This document shows, piece after piece, positions 35,270 through 44,117 of a DNA stretch of 44,172 nt. Under the pieces are notes generated by a model. That model was not told the DNA's origin and ran no database searches. It saw only the letters and a program-made list of their open reading frames with translations. This stretch comes from CAZAFN01 sp964484795 (GTDB taxonomy: Bacteria > Pseudomonadota > Alphaproteobacteria > Methylaequorales > Methylaequoraceae): contig CAZAFN010000011.1 in NCBI GenBank assembly GCA_964484795.1, forward strand, positions 1 to 44,172. Direction: 5' to 3'. Made by a program: the position numbers and the translations under genes. Each line of letters opens with the position of its first letter. Position 1 is the first letter of the stretch.

Positions 35270-37420
35270 TTAATTTTTTTCTACAAAGTCAGAAAAAACG
35301 TCAATGATTTCTGGATTATTCTCAAATCTAATTTTGAGAGTTTTCTCAAATATACCTAAAACTTTTCCCATTCCAAACTCTTGGTGATTTACAGTATCTC
35401 CAATGGAAAATTTACTACTGGAATATTCCATTAGTTTTCCAATTTTTTTTTCTATCCTTTTTTTTTGATTCTTTAGTCTACAATTTTTTTTTGGAAGTTC
35501 TGAAATAAATCGTGACGGGATTGATCTGTAAATACTGTAGTTATATTGTTTTCTGAAATTTGCGAATGAAATATTTAAATTTTTTCTTGCTCTTGTTATG
35601 CCAACATAAGCTAGCCTTCTCTCTTCTTCTAAGCCTTTATTGCCGTATTCATCAATATTTCTTTGATTTGGAAATATTCCCTCCTCCCATCCTGGTAAAA
35701 AAACATAGTCAAATTCGAGTCCCTTAGCACTATGCAATGTCATTAGTGATATTTTTTCAGAATTATTTGACTCATTGATACTATCAGTTAATAAACTTAC
35801 CTCTTCTAAAAATTCCTTCAGAGAATTCCTATTTTTTATATCAATAATCAATTTTTTTAAATTTTCAAGTCTTCCTTCTGCCTCTGGAGTTTTATCTTTT
35901 TGAAACATTTCTGTATAACCTATATCATCGAGCAATGATCCTGCTACATCAGAATGCTCTTTATTTTCAAGCATTTTTGTATGATTATTAATTACAGTTA
36001 AAAAAAAATTTATTTTCTGTGTTAAGGACTTTTGCAAGTTTCCTTCTTTAAGAATAATTTCCAATGACTCAAATAGAGAAATTTCACTACTCCTTGCATG
36101 TTCATACAATTTTTTAATAAATGATGGTCCTACTCCTCTTTTTGGGACATTAATTATTCTTTCAAAGGCTAGATTATCAGATTTATTAGACAAAATTCTA
36201 AAATATGCAAGCGCATCTTTAATCTCAAGTCTTTCATAAAATCTTAAACCACCAACAACTTTGTATTTTAAGTTCTCTTTAATGAATCTATCTTCAATAT
36301 CCTTAAATTGAAAGCTTGCTCTAGTTAAAATTGCTATCTGAGAAGGAGGTATGCCATTTTTTTTTAAATCTCTAATCTTATCTGCAATAAAAACTGCCTC
36401 CATTTCGTCATTTTCAATATTAATTATTTCGACTGGTTCACCTATTGGATCTGAGGTCCATAATTTTTTTCCAATTCTTTCCTTGTTTTCTGAAATTACG
36501 CTTGAAGCTGCTTCTAGAATGTTGCCTGTAGATCTATAATTCTGCTCCAACCTGATAATCATTGAGTTTTCAAAGTCCTTGTCAAAATTTAGAATATTTT
36601 TTAATTGTGCTCCTCTCCACCCATAAATAGATTGATCTTCATCACCTACACAACAAATATTTTTTTTCAAACCTGCCAATAGTCTCAAAAACATATATTG
36701 CGTAGCATTAGTATCTTGATATTCATCAACAAGTATATATTTAAATCTCTCCTGATAAATTTCTAAAATTTCATCAAATCTCATTAATAATTTCAATGGC
36801 ATCAAAATTAGATCTCCAAAATCAACTGAGTTAAAACTTAATAATCTATTTTGATAAAATTTGTAAATCTGACTTAATTTACCGTTAGATTTTAATTCAA
36901 ATTCATGATTGGATATCTCATCTGAACCTAATCCAGCATTCTTCATTTGGTCTATCATATATAAAAAGTTTTTTGGAACGAATAGTTTAGAATCAAGATC
37001 TAAAGCAGAAATGACTTGCTTGATCATTCTAAGTTGATCTTCCCTATCTAGTATGGTGAAATCACTTTTTAAACCTAGTAATTGAGAATGTTTCCTTAAT
37101 ATTCTTACACCTATTGAGTGAAAAGTTCCAATAAACATACCCTCAACAGGTCTATCTAAAATTTTCTCAACTCTAATCTTCATTTCTAGAGCAGCTTTAT
37201 TAGTGAACGTAACAGCTAAAATCTCTGATATTTTTGCTTTTCTGGAATAAATTATATTTGCCAATCTAGTGGTCAGAACCTTTGTTTTTCCAGTACCGGC
37301 TCCTGACAAAACTAGCAGAGGACCTTCTGTATTTAATACCGCCTCTTTTTGCTCTTGATTTAGGTTTAACAAAAAATCTGGATCAGGTAGTTCTATTTTT
37401 TCATTATCTCCTATAGACAT
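35270..37420 (-). CDS. uvrD: UvrD/PcrA-type superfamily 1 DNA helicase
   Basis: A 3'-5' DNA helicase for nucleotide excision and mismatch repair. The 716-residue protein shows the SF1 motifs in order: Walker A LSGAGTGKTKVL (residues 38-49), AVTFTNKAA, motif II LVDEYQDTN (about 232-240), GDEDQSIYGWRGA, RLEQNYRS, TLHSAKGLEFDYVFLPG and LAYVGITRARKNL. A C-terminal Tudor-like segment GDTVNHQEFGMGKVLGIFE matches the PcrA/UvrD RNA polymerase-binding end. The ATG overlaps the metH2 stop by 1 base (TAATG). Confidence 0.93.
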   Translation of the reverse strand: MSIGDNEKIELPDPDFLLNLNQEQKEAVLNTEGPLLVLSGAGTGKTKVLTTRLANIIYSRKAKISEILAVTFTNKAALEMKIRVEKILDRPVEGMFIGTFHSIGVRILRKHSQLLGLKSDFTILDREDQLRMIKQVISALDLDSKLFVPKNFLYMIDQMKNAGLGSDEISNHEFELKSNGKLSQIYKFYQNRLLSFNSVDFGDLILMPLKLLMRFDEILEIYQERFKYILVDEYQDTNATQYMFLRLLAGLKKNICCVGDEDQSIYGWRGAQLKNILNFDKDFENSMIIRLEQNYRSTGNILEAASSVISENKERIGKKLWTSDPIGEPVEIINIENDEMEAVFIADKIRDLKKNGIPPSQIAILTRASFQFKDIEDRFIKENLKYKVVGGLRFYERLEIKDALAYFRILSNKSDNLAFERIINVPKRGVGPSFIKKLYEHARSSEISLFESLEIILKEGNLQKSLTQKINFFLTVINNHTKMLENKEHSDVAGSLLDDIGYTEMFQKDKTPEAEGRLENLKKLIIDIKNRNSLKEFLEEVSLLTDSINESNNSEKISLMTLHSAKGLEFDYVFLPGWEEGIFPNQRNIDEYGNKGLEEERRLAYVGITRARKNLNISFANFRKQYNYSIYRSIPSRFISELPKKNCRLKNQKKRIEKKIGKLMEYSSSKFSIGDTVNHQEFGMGKVLGIFEKTLKIRFENNPEIIDVFSDFVEKN

Positions 37421-39591
37421 TATGCTGCTTTTTTTGGTGTATAACTGAGATTAGGTCCTAGCCATTTTTCAGCCTCAGCCAAACTAACACCTTTTCTATT
37501 AGCATAATCCTCTACTTGATCTTTATTAATCTTACCAAGGCCAAAATATGAAGAGTTTGGATTTGAAAAATATAGGCCTGATACAGAACTTGCTGGCGTC
37601 ATTGCAAAAGACTCTGTCAATTTAACTCTCAGATTATTAGAGACATCTAGCAATTCAAATAACTTTTTTTTTTCTGTATGATCAGGACAAGCTGGATAAC
37701 CAGGAGCAGGCCTTATTCCAATGTATTTTTCTTTGATCAATTCTTCATTTGTAAAATCTTCGTTGGTAGAATATCCCCAAAAGTTGCTCCTTACATCCTT
37801 ATGCATCTTTTCTGCGAAACCTTCAGCCAATCTGTCACCGAGGGACTTAATTAAAATTGAGTTGTAATCATCTTTTTTTCTTTCAAAAAAATTTGATAAA
37901 TCTTCAATGCCTTTCCCAGCAGTGACCAGAAAACCACCTAAATAATCAGGTATTTCCGAAGACTGGGGTGCAACAAAGTCAGCTAAACAGAAATTGGGTC
38001 TTGTGGAATTAGTTCTATTCATTTGTTGTCTTAAAAAATGAAATTTAGATTTTATTTTTTTCCTAGAATTATTTTCAAAAATTATAACATCATCTTCATT
38101 TGAGTTAGCTGGCCAAAAACCAATTACTCCAGAAAGACTTATAGTTTTTTTCTTCACTATTTCCTCTAGCATTTTATTGGCATCTTTCCACAAATCTTTT
38201 GCTGCATGTCCAATAACCTTATCGTCTAAAATCTGAGGAAAATTACCCTGTAATTCCCATGCTTGAAAAAATGGTTTCCAATCTACATATTTCATAATTT
38301 CTTCAACTGAAACATTGTAAAAGGTTTTTAATGATTTAATTTTAGGTTCAGGGGGATTGTAGTTTTTCCAATCAAATTTAAATTTATTTTTTCTACATTC
38401 ATCCAAACTTCTTTTAGATGAACCTTGACTTTTTTTAAGATAGTTTTTGCTTAATTTGGAATATTCTTCTTTTAATGATTCAAGAAAAGGTAAAGATTTG
38501 TTTTTTGAAATTAAATTTGAAGCAACATTTACAGCCCTTGATGCATCGGTCACGTGACAAACACCAGTAGCATAAAGTGGTGCAATCTTTAAAGCAGTGT
38601 GAATTTTACTAGTAGTAGCCCCTCCAATCAAAAGTGGTTTATTTATCTTTTGTCTTGTGAGTTCACTTGCTACAAAACACATTTCATCAAGACTTGGAGT
38701 GATCAAACCAGATAGCCCAATTAAATCAACATTTTCTTTTATTGCACTATCAATTATATTTTGTGCCGGGACCATTACACCCAGATCAATAATTTCAAAA
38801 TTATTACATTGCAATACTACTCCAACTATATTTTTCCCTATATCGTGGACATCTCCTTTGACTGTAGCTAACAAAATTTTACCTTTTGAAGATTTTTTTT
38901 CTTTTTTTTCACTCTCCATAAAAGGAAGTAAATATGAAACAGATTGTTTCATAACCCTTGCAGATTTAACTACTTGGGGCAAAAACATTTTTCCTGACCC
39001 AAAAAGATCTCCCACCTCATTCATTCCATCCATCAATGGTCCTTCAATTATGTCTAATGGAAATTTGTATTTTTTTCTTAGAATCTCTGTGTCTTTATCA
39101 ATAAATTCATTTATTCCATTAACAAGTGCATACTTAACTCTTTCTTCAGGCTTTTTGTTTCTCCATAATTTCTCTGATTTTCTTTTCTCTTGATTCTTTG
39201 AATATTTCTTAGAGATTCTTATTAGATTATCGGTTGCATTTTTATTTCTATTAAACAAAACATCTTCGATACCCAATCTTAAGTCTCTAGGAATTTGTTC
39301 GTAAATCGTTATTTGCCCAGCATTCACTATTGCCATATCTAGTCCTGCATTAATTGCATGATATAAAAAACAAGAATGCATTGCCTCTCTGACCTGATTG
39401 TTTCCTCTGAAACTAAACGAAACGTTAGACAAACCACCAGATACTTTAACAAAAGGAAGGTGAGTTTTTATCATTTTGGTTGCATCAAAAAAATCTTTAG
39501 CATAATTATTGTGTTCATCCATTCCAGTTGCCACAGCAAAAATATTAGGGTCAAAAATAATATCTTGCGCTGGAAAATTAACTTTTTTCAA
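37420..39591 (-). CDS. metH: Methionine synthase MetH2, 3' part after frameshift
   Basis: The larger part of a frame-broken cobalamin-dependent methionine synthase (second subunit). The fragment opens inside the pterin-binding domain (FPAQDIIFDPNIF), then contains the cap region (EGPLMDGMNEVGDLFG), the B12-binding motif DVHDIGKNIVGVVLQCNN with the lower-axial His, LSGLITPSL and GGATTS, and the C-terminal SAM-activation domain (RPAPGYPACPDHTEK, DQVEDYANRKG). The nominal start is a TTG within the domain, so it is unlikely to be an independent gene. One extra base at 39625-39635 would join it to the upstream fragment as an 885-residue protein. Confidence 0.85.
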   Translation of the reverse strand: MKKVNFPAQDIIFDPNIFAVATGMDEHNNYAKDFFDATKMIKTHLPFVKVSGGLSNVSFSFRGNNQVREAMHSCFLYHAINAGLDMAIVNAGQITIYEQIPRDLRLGIEDVLFNRNKNATDNLIRISKKYSKNQEKRKSEKLWRNKKPEERVKYALVNGINEFIDKDTEILRKKYKFPLDIIEGPLMDGMNEVGDLFGSGKMFLPQVVKSARVMKQSVSYLLPFMESEKKEKKSSKGKILLATVKGDVHDIGKNIVGVVLQCNNFEIIDLGVMVPAQNIIDSAIKENVDLIGLSGLITPSLDEMCFVASELTRQKINKPLLIGGATTSKIHTALKIAPLYATGVCHVTDASRAVNVASNLISKNKSLPFLESLKEEYSKLSKNYLKKSQGSSKRSLDECRKNKFKFDWKNYNPPEPKIKSLKTFYNVSVEEIMKYVDWKPFFQAWELQGNFPQILDDKVIGHAAKDLWKDANKMLEEIVKKKTISLSGVIGFWPANSNEDDVIIFENNSRKKIKSKFHFLRQQMNRTNSTRPNFCLADFVAPQSSEIPDYLGGFLVTAGKGIEDLSNFFERKKDDYNSILIKSLGDRLAEGFAEKMHKDVRSNFWGYSTNEDFTNEELIKEKYIGIRPAPGYPACPDHTEKKKLFELLDVSNNLRVKLTESFAMTPASSVSGLYFSNPNSSYFGLGKINKDQVEDYANRKGVSLAEAEKWLGPNLSYTPKKAA

Positions 39592-40076
39592 TAAAATTTC
39601 GTAAGCTCTTTTGGAGATATCAAATTTTTTTTTTTATTGTCTGCTTGTCCACTCTCATCAAATGCCATAACCACTACTGCCGCACCATAGTCTTTAACAA
39701 GTTTGGCCTGTTCAATAAAAACTTTTTCGCCTTCTTTTAAACTAATAGAATTCACTATAGCTTTTCCCTGAATACATTTTAGACCAGATTCAATCACTCC
39801 CCATTTTGATGAATCTATCATAAATGGAACTTTAGCAATGTCTGGTTCAACAGAAATCAAATTAAGGAATTTTACCATAGCAGCTTCTGAGTCCAAAAGA
39901 CCCTCATCCATATTAATATCTATTATTTGTGCCCCATTATCTATTTGCTCCTTTGCAACTAAAACAGCTTTTTCATAGTCACCAGAAATAATTAGTTTTT
40001 TGAATTTAGCTGAGCCAGTAACATTAGTTCTTTCACCAATATTTATGAATTTTGCATTTTGTTTCATTTTAATCAA
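39588..40076 (-). CDS. metH: Methionine synthase MetH2, 5' part before frameshift
   Basis: The N-terminal 162 codons of MetH2, starting FINIGERTNVTGSAKFKKLI, the methyltetrahydrofolate-binding opening of MetH, with DINMDEGLLDSEAAM, FMIDSSKW and VVVMAFDESGQAD. In MetH this block runs on to an RRAY-x-IL helix and then FPxEDIIFDPN. Here the frame is lost after DNKKK, at an 11-base A-run (coding strand, 39625-39635), and ends 13 codons later. The out-of-frame DNA continues as FDISKRAYEILLKKVNFP, which is the expected sequence. It overlaps metH1 by 4 bases (ATGA). Confidence 0.85.
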   Translation of the reverse strand: MIKMKQNAKFINIGERTNVTGSAKFKKLIISGDYEKAVLVAKEQIDNGAQIIDINMDEGLLDSEAAMVKFLNLISVEPDIAKVPFMIDSSKWGVIESGLKCIQGKAIVNSISLKEGEKVFIEQAKLVKDYGAAVVVMAFDESGQADNKKKNLISPKELTKFY

Positions 40077-41122
40077 AAATTAAAAGCTTCTAAACCCGAC
40101 AACCTCAAGCTGGTATTTTTATCTAAAGCTTGTCTGGGTTTATAATTTTTGCAAGCATTTTTCATTTCTCGAATATGATCTGGCGTTGTTCCACAACATC
40201 CACCAACAATATTGATATAACCATTAGCACTCCAATCTCTAACAAACTTTCCCATGGAATCTGGAGTTTCATCATACCCGCCAAATGCATTTGGCAAACC
40301 AGCATTTGGATGAATACTGACAAATGATTCTGAAATTCTATTCAATTCAATCAAATATGGTTCTAATTCTCTTGGTCCTAGTGCGCAGTTCAATCCAACA
40401 ATTAATGGACTTGAATGAATTATTGAATTGTAAAAAGCTTCTATTGTTTGTCCAGAAAGTGTTCTGCCAGACAAATCAGTAATGGTAGCCGAAATCATAA
40501 TTGGAATTCGAGTTTTTTTCTTTTTTTCAATATTTCTGATAGCCATTAATGCAGCCTTTGCATTCAAAGTATCAAAAACCGTTTCAATTAAAATGAGATC
40601 AACAGCCGCCTCAATTAAAGCATCAACAGACACTTCATAATCCTTCATCAATTCATCAAATTCAATATTTCTAAACCCTGGATTATCTACATTAGGTGAC
40701 ATCGAACATGTTCTATTAGTAGGACCAATTACGCCAGCGACAAATTTTATTTGGTTAGGGTTTTCTTTCAAATAATCGTCTACTGCGTTCCTAGCTATTA
40801 TACCGCCATGATAATTCAAATCATACGAATGTTTTTCACAATTATAATCTGTTTGAGAAATCATTGTTGAATTGAATGTATTAGTTTCAATTATATCAGC
40901 CCCAGCATCTAAATATGACCTATGTATATCATATATAAGCTTTGCAAAAGTCAAATTTAGGATATCATTATTTCCACTTAAGGGTTTGTTTAAACTTTTA
41001 AATTTTTTTCCTCTAAAATCATCTTCCGAGAGATTTTTTTTTTGGATCATTGTACCCATAGCACCATCAAGAATAAGAATTTTTTCTTTCATTAGGTTAA
41101 TTATTTTATTAATTTTTTTCAT
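40073..41122 (-). CDS. metH: Methionine synthase homocysteine-binding subunit MetH1
   Basis: The homocysteine S-methyltransferase module of B12-dependent methionine synthase, encoded separately from the pterin and B12 modules. The 349-residue barrel has ILDGAMGTMIQ, ETNTFNST, GVIGPTNRTCSMSP and the zinc-binding cysteines in GLNCALGP and GGCCGTTPDH. It ends RLSGLEAFNF, which aligns with the linker between the first two modules in E. coli MetH. Stop and next start overlap (ATGA), so this division is a natural gene boundary, seen widely in alphaproteobacteria, and not a break. Confidence 0.92.
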   Translation of the reverse strand: MKKINKIINLMKEKILILDGAMGTMIQKKNLSEDDFRGKKFKSLNKPLSGNNDILNLTFAKLIYDIHRSYLDAGADIIETNTFNSTMISQTDYNCEKHSYDLNYHGGIIARNAVDDYLKENPNQIKFVAGVIGPTNRTCSMSPNVDNPGFRNIEFDELMKDYEVSVDALIEAAVDLILIETVFDTLNAKAALMAIRNIEKKKKTRIPIMISATITDLSGRTLSGQTIEAFYNSIIHSSPLIVGLNCALGPRELEPYLIELNRISESFVSIHPNAGLPNAFGGYDETPDSMGKFVRDWSANGYINIVGGCCGTTPDHIREMKNACKNYKPRQALDKNTSLRLSGLEAFNF

Positions 41123-41135
41123 TAAAAACTACACA

Positions 41136-41993
41136 TCACTTGAGTGTTCTTATACCAAGAATATGACAAATTGCGAAAGATAAATCAGCCCTGTTCAAAG
41201 TATAAAAATGTAAATCTCTAATTCCCCATTCAATTAACTTCTTACATTGATCGTATACAATGCTTGCAGCAACCAATTTTCTTGTTTCCGGATCAGAATC
41301 TAATCCTTCAAACATTTCAATGAGAGATTTTGGCATTTTACAATTCATTTTACGTGCAAAATCAATTGTTTTTTTACAATTTGTAACCGGAAGAATACCG
41401 GGAATAATCGGAATTTTTATTCCTCTTTTTATAGCTCCATCAAGAAAATCAAAATAAACGTTAGAATCAAAGAAAAATTGTGTAATAGCTCTCGTTGCTC
41501 CTAAATCAATCTTCTTTTTTAAAACATCAAATTCTTGCTCTATTGAATTGGAATCAGGGTGCGACTCTGGATAGGCAGAAACTGTAATCTCAAAATCAAA
41601 CTTTTTCCTTAGAAATTCTATGAGATCTGTTGAATAAGTAAAATCAACAATTTCTTTTTCAAATTGACCTTTTGGTTTATCTCCCCTTAGAGCAACCAAG
41701 TGTTTGATGCCAGAATTCCAATAATCTTCAGCTATTTTTTCAATTTCTTCTTTCGATGAACCTATGCAAGTTAAATGTGCAGCAACCTCTAATGAGGTCT
41801 TTTCCTTGATTTCTCTAACTAAATTATGTGTGTTTTCTCTAGTGGAACCTCCAGCACCATAAGTAACAGAAATAAATTTTGGCTTAATTGGCTCTAATCT
41901 TTTAATATTAACCCACAAAGACTTTATCGAATCTTGATTTTTGGGTGGGAAAAATTCAAAAGAAACACTAATTTTTCTACTATTTTTTAACAT
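41136..41993 (-). CDS. metF: 5,10-methylenetetrahydrofolate reductase
   Basis: An FAD-dependent enzyme that reduces methylene-THF to methyl-THF, the methyl donor for MetH. The 285-residue protein has VSFEFFPPKN (residues 10-19), SVTYGAGGSTRENT, AAHLTCIG, LVALRGDKP, FEITVSAYPESHPDS, GATRAITQFFFD and PGILPVTN. All are standard MetF blocks, and the length fits. It is first in the operon, 13 bases ahead of metH1, so methyl-THF synthesis and its use are co-expressed. The upstream region (41994-42115) holds no recognisable SAM or cobalamin riboswitch. Confidence 0.95.
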   Translation of the reverse strand: MLKNSRKISVSFEFFPPKNQDSIKSLWVNIKRLEPIKPKFISVTYGAGGSTRENTHNLVREIKEKTSLEVAAHLTCIGSSKEEIEKIAEDYWNSGIKHLVALRGDKPKGQFEKEIVDFTYSTDLIEFLRKKFDFEITVSAYPESHPDSNSIEQEFDVLKKKIDLGATRAITQFFFDSNVYFDFLDGAIKRGIKIPIIPGILPVTNCKKTIDFARKMNCKMPKSLIEMFEGLDSDPETRKLVAASIVYDQCKKLIEWGIRDLHFYTLNRADLSFAICHILGIRTLK

Positions 41994-42047
41994 ATAAAGT
42001 TAGAAATCAGATTTTTTACAATTTTTCTACAATAAATAATTATTTTT

Positions 42048-42078
42048 TTGTTTTTAGTTTTTTTTTTTATTATATAAT
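42048..42078 (+). promoter_or_regulatory. Candidate promoter of mlaA
   Basis: A perfect -10 TATAAT lies at 42073-42078, about 38 bases before the mlaA ATG. The -35 is weak (TTGTTT at 42048-42053, 19 bases upstream) in a T-rich tract. The 122-base divergent gap must also hold the metF promoter. Confidence 0.4.
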
Positions 42079-42115
42079 AGCTAAAATTAACATTTGGATT
42101 TATATAGACAACATT

Positions 42116-43402
42116 ATGGTAATTTTTAAAAATAACTTTATCAAGCCTTTGTTTTTGTGTTTTTTCTTTGTTTTGGCCAGTTTTTACCAAACAAGCGTAA
42201 TTGGTGATGAGCATGGAAATACAGAAAACGACCCATTTGAATCAGTGAATAGAAATATATTTGATTTTAATAATTCACTTGATGACAATTTCTTTAAGCC
42301 TGTAGCTCGTGGTTGGAGGGAAGTCCCTGACATTCCTCGTGAAAATATAGCAAATCTTGCAAATACAGCTAAAACTCCAGTTAGTTTAGCCAACGCAATA
42401 TTACAACTTGATAAAGAAAGTATAGGCAACATCCTTGGAAGATTTTTAATGAATATGACATTTGGACTCGGCGGTCTTTTTGATGTAGCTAGTACAGAAA
42501 GTTTTGGTGGAGTTGAAGAAGTTGACGAAGATTTTGGTCAAACACTTGCCGTCTGGGGTGTTCCTGATGGCCCTTATGTAATGTTGCCAGTCTTTGGTCC
42601 ATCAAGTGTTAGGGACACTGTTGGACTAGGTGTGGACGCAATAACCAACCCACTTTCCTTTGGGTATCGCATGAGTGGGATTGGTATGGAAGCCAGGCTT
42701 ACTGGGCCAGTTGTACGTGGTGTTGATTTGAGAGAAAAATATCTTGATTATGTTGATGAAATTAGAGAAGGTTCTCTTGACTATTATGCCACAATGAGAA
42801 GTTTATACAGACAAAAAAGACAAACAGATATCTCAAATGGAGATCAGATGAGTGAGGATGAGGTTTCTTTTGATACACTTTTAGATGATATATATGAAGA
42901 CGATGAAATCTATGACAGTGAGTTGGCTACGTATGTTGATGAAAGTAGTAGTGATATGGAAAACACTTTTTCAAATGAGGATATAGTTGATTCGGTTGAC
43001 ATTGTTGAAAATGAGGTTGTTTCATCTGATGAATCATCAGAGACTATCGAGCAGATTACTGCAACGACAGAATACTCAAACGAGTCAGAATCAATTGATG
43101 AGTTATCTCAATTAAAAGGAGAAGACTACTTGGAAACTAGAGAGTTGAAGGTTGCTGAGTATGTTGAAGAAAAAAGAGATTCTGATTCAACTAATGAAAC
43201 AAAAAAAGCCAAGACAAGATCACCAGTCTCACAATATTCTGCTTCGACCGTTCTTCTTCCATCTTCCAATTATTTAATTAATGGTATGAAATTTCCTGAG
43301 GTTATTTTTACACCAACAGTCTTAAACCCAGGTCAAATTAATCACTTGCCTTCATCGAATTATCCTGCTTATAATGAGACAAGAGTTTATCTAACTAATT
43401 GA
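42116..43402 (+). CDS. mlaA: MlaA/VacJ family protein with long acidic C-terminal tail
   Basis: The outer-membrane component that removes mislocalised phospholipids from the outer leaflet and hands them to MlaC. The 428-residue protein has a signal peptide (about residues 1-34), DPFESVNRNIFDFNNSLD (the MlaA opening), GRFLMNMTFGLGGLFDVAS, DFGQTLAVWGV, GPYVMLPVFGPSSVRD and VDLREKYLDYVDE. Family proteins usually end near here (about 235-250 residues). The remaining approximately 180 residues are Asp/Glu/Ser-rich, with two copies of LPSSNY near the end. No lipobox cysteine is visible, unlike E. coli MlaA. The stop overlaps the mlaC frame. Confidence 0.88.
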   Translation: MVIFKNNFIKPLFLCFFFVLASFYQTSVIGDEHGNTENDPFESVNRNIFDFNNSLDDNFFKPVARGWREVPDIPRENIANLANTAKTPVSLANAILQLDKESIGNILGRFLMNMTFGLGGLFDVASTESFGGVEEVDEDFGQTLAVWGVPDGPYVMLPVFGPSSVRDTVGLGVDAITNPLSFGYRMSGIGMEARLTGPVVRGVDLREKYLDYVDEIREGSLDYYATMRSLYRQKRQTDISNGDQMSEDEVSFDTLLDDIYEDDEIYDSELATYVDESSSDMENTFSNEDIVDSVDIVENEVVSSDESSETIEQITATTEYSNESESIDELSQLKGEDYLETRELKVAEYVEEKRDSDSTNETKKAKTRSPVSQYSASTVLLPSSNYLINGMKFPEVIFTPTVLNPGQINHLPSSNYPAYNETRVYLTN

Positions 43403-43407
43403 TACGT

Positions 43408-44007
43408 ATGATTAAAAGGCTGACTTTCGCATTAGCAATTTTTTTAGTCCCATCATTAGTTTCATCTGATGACAATCTCCAAAAAAGTAAATTATTCATT
43501 GAAGAACTTGGAAAACAAGTAATTGAAAAAGTTTCTAATAATCAATTAACTGCTACTGAAAGACACAGTAATTTTAAAGACCTTTATCTTGCTGCATTTG
43601 ACAATTATTATATTTCAAGATTTGTATTAGGTCGTTATTGGAAACAAATTGATAAAAATGTTCAGACGGATTTTGTTGAATCTTTTAATAATTATTTAGT
43701 GACAACATATGCACCAAAATTTAAGGGGTGGCAAGGCACGTTTAAGGCTACGGATTCATCATTAGAGAATAATTATTACAATGTTCAAATGGATCTTATT
43801 AATGAGGAAGGACCAGTTGTTAAACTTCAATGGAAAATGTATCTAGACAAAAACAAAAAATTTAAAATCCTTGACGTCAATCTTGAAGGAGTAAGTATGT
43901 TAGTGACTCAACGAGCTGAATTTTCTTCGGTAATTAAAAACAACCCAAAAGGCGTAATAGGTCTAATTGAAGCAATGAAAAAGAAGGCGTCTGAATATTC
44001 TGGCTAG
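43408..44007 (+). CDS. mlaC: MlaC/Ttg2D periplasmic phospholipid-binding protein
   Basis: A periplasmic shuttle that carries phospholipids between MlaA and the MlaFEDB inner-membrane complex. The 199-residue product has a signal peptide (residues 1-20, cleavage near LVSS-DD), then helix-rich MlaC blocks: FKDLYLAAFDNYYISRFVLGRYW, FVESFNNYLVTTYAPKF and a beta half with KILDVNLEGVSMLVTQRAEF. The ATG at 43408 is preferred to the TTG at 43399, which overlaps the mlaA stop. The mlaFED genes are not in the window. Confidence 0.9.
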   Translation: MIKRLTFALAIFLVPSLVSSDDNLQKSKLFIEELGKQVIEKVSNNQLTATERHSNFKDLYLAAFDNYYISRFVLGRYWKQIDKNVQTDFVESFNNYLVTTYAPKFKGWQGTFKATDSSLENNYYNVQMDLINEEGPVVKLQWKMYLDKNKKFKILDVNLEGVSMLVTQRAEFSSVIKNNPKGVIGLIEAMKKKASEYSG

Positions 44008-44047
44008 AAATAAATAAATTCTATAAAAATTTTGACAACATTTTGGT

Positions 44048-44088
44048 TTAGTCGTTTTTAAAACGTGAAAAACTGACTAACATTTTTT
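44048..44088 (+). terminator. Candidate intrinsic terminator after mlaC
   Basis: The arm TTAGTCGTTTTT (44048-44059) pairs with AAAAACTGACTAA (44068-44080), with one bulged base and an 8-base loop, followed by six T residues at 44083-44088. It lies 41 bases after the mlaC stop, before the opposite-strand tRNA, as expected for an mlaAC terminator. Confidence 0.55.
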
Positions 44089-44117
44089 AGTAGATTGTAT
44101 CTGAAAGTCGCTTTGAA

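Noticed and set aside
38657..39193. Plus-strand open frame of 178 codons
   Set aside because: It is antisense to the conserved cap and B12 domains of metH2 and has no recognisable protein features.
40073..40076. Boundary between metH1 and metH2 as a second gene break
   Set aside because: The ATGA stop/start overlap and the well-known two-protein arrangement in alphaproteobacteria make it a natural gene boundary.
41994..42115. Possible SAM or cobalamin riboswitch upstream of metF
   Set aside because: The minus-strand leader is almost pure A/T with no conserved aptamer core; the GCTAAAA stretch is on the wrong strand.
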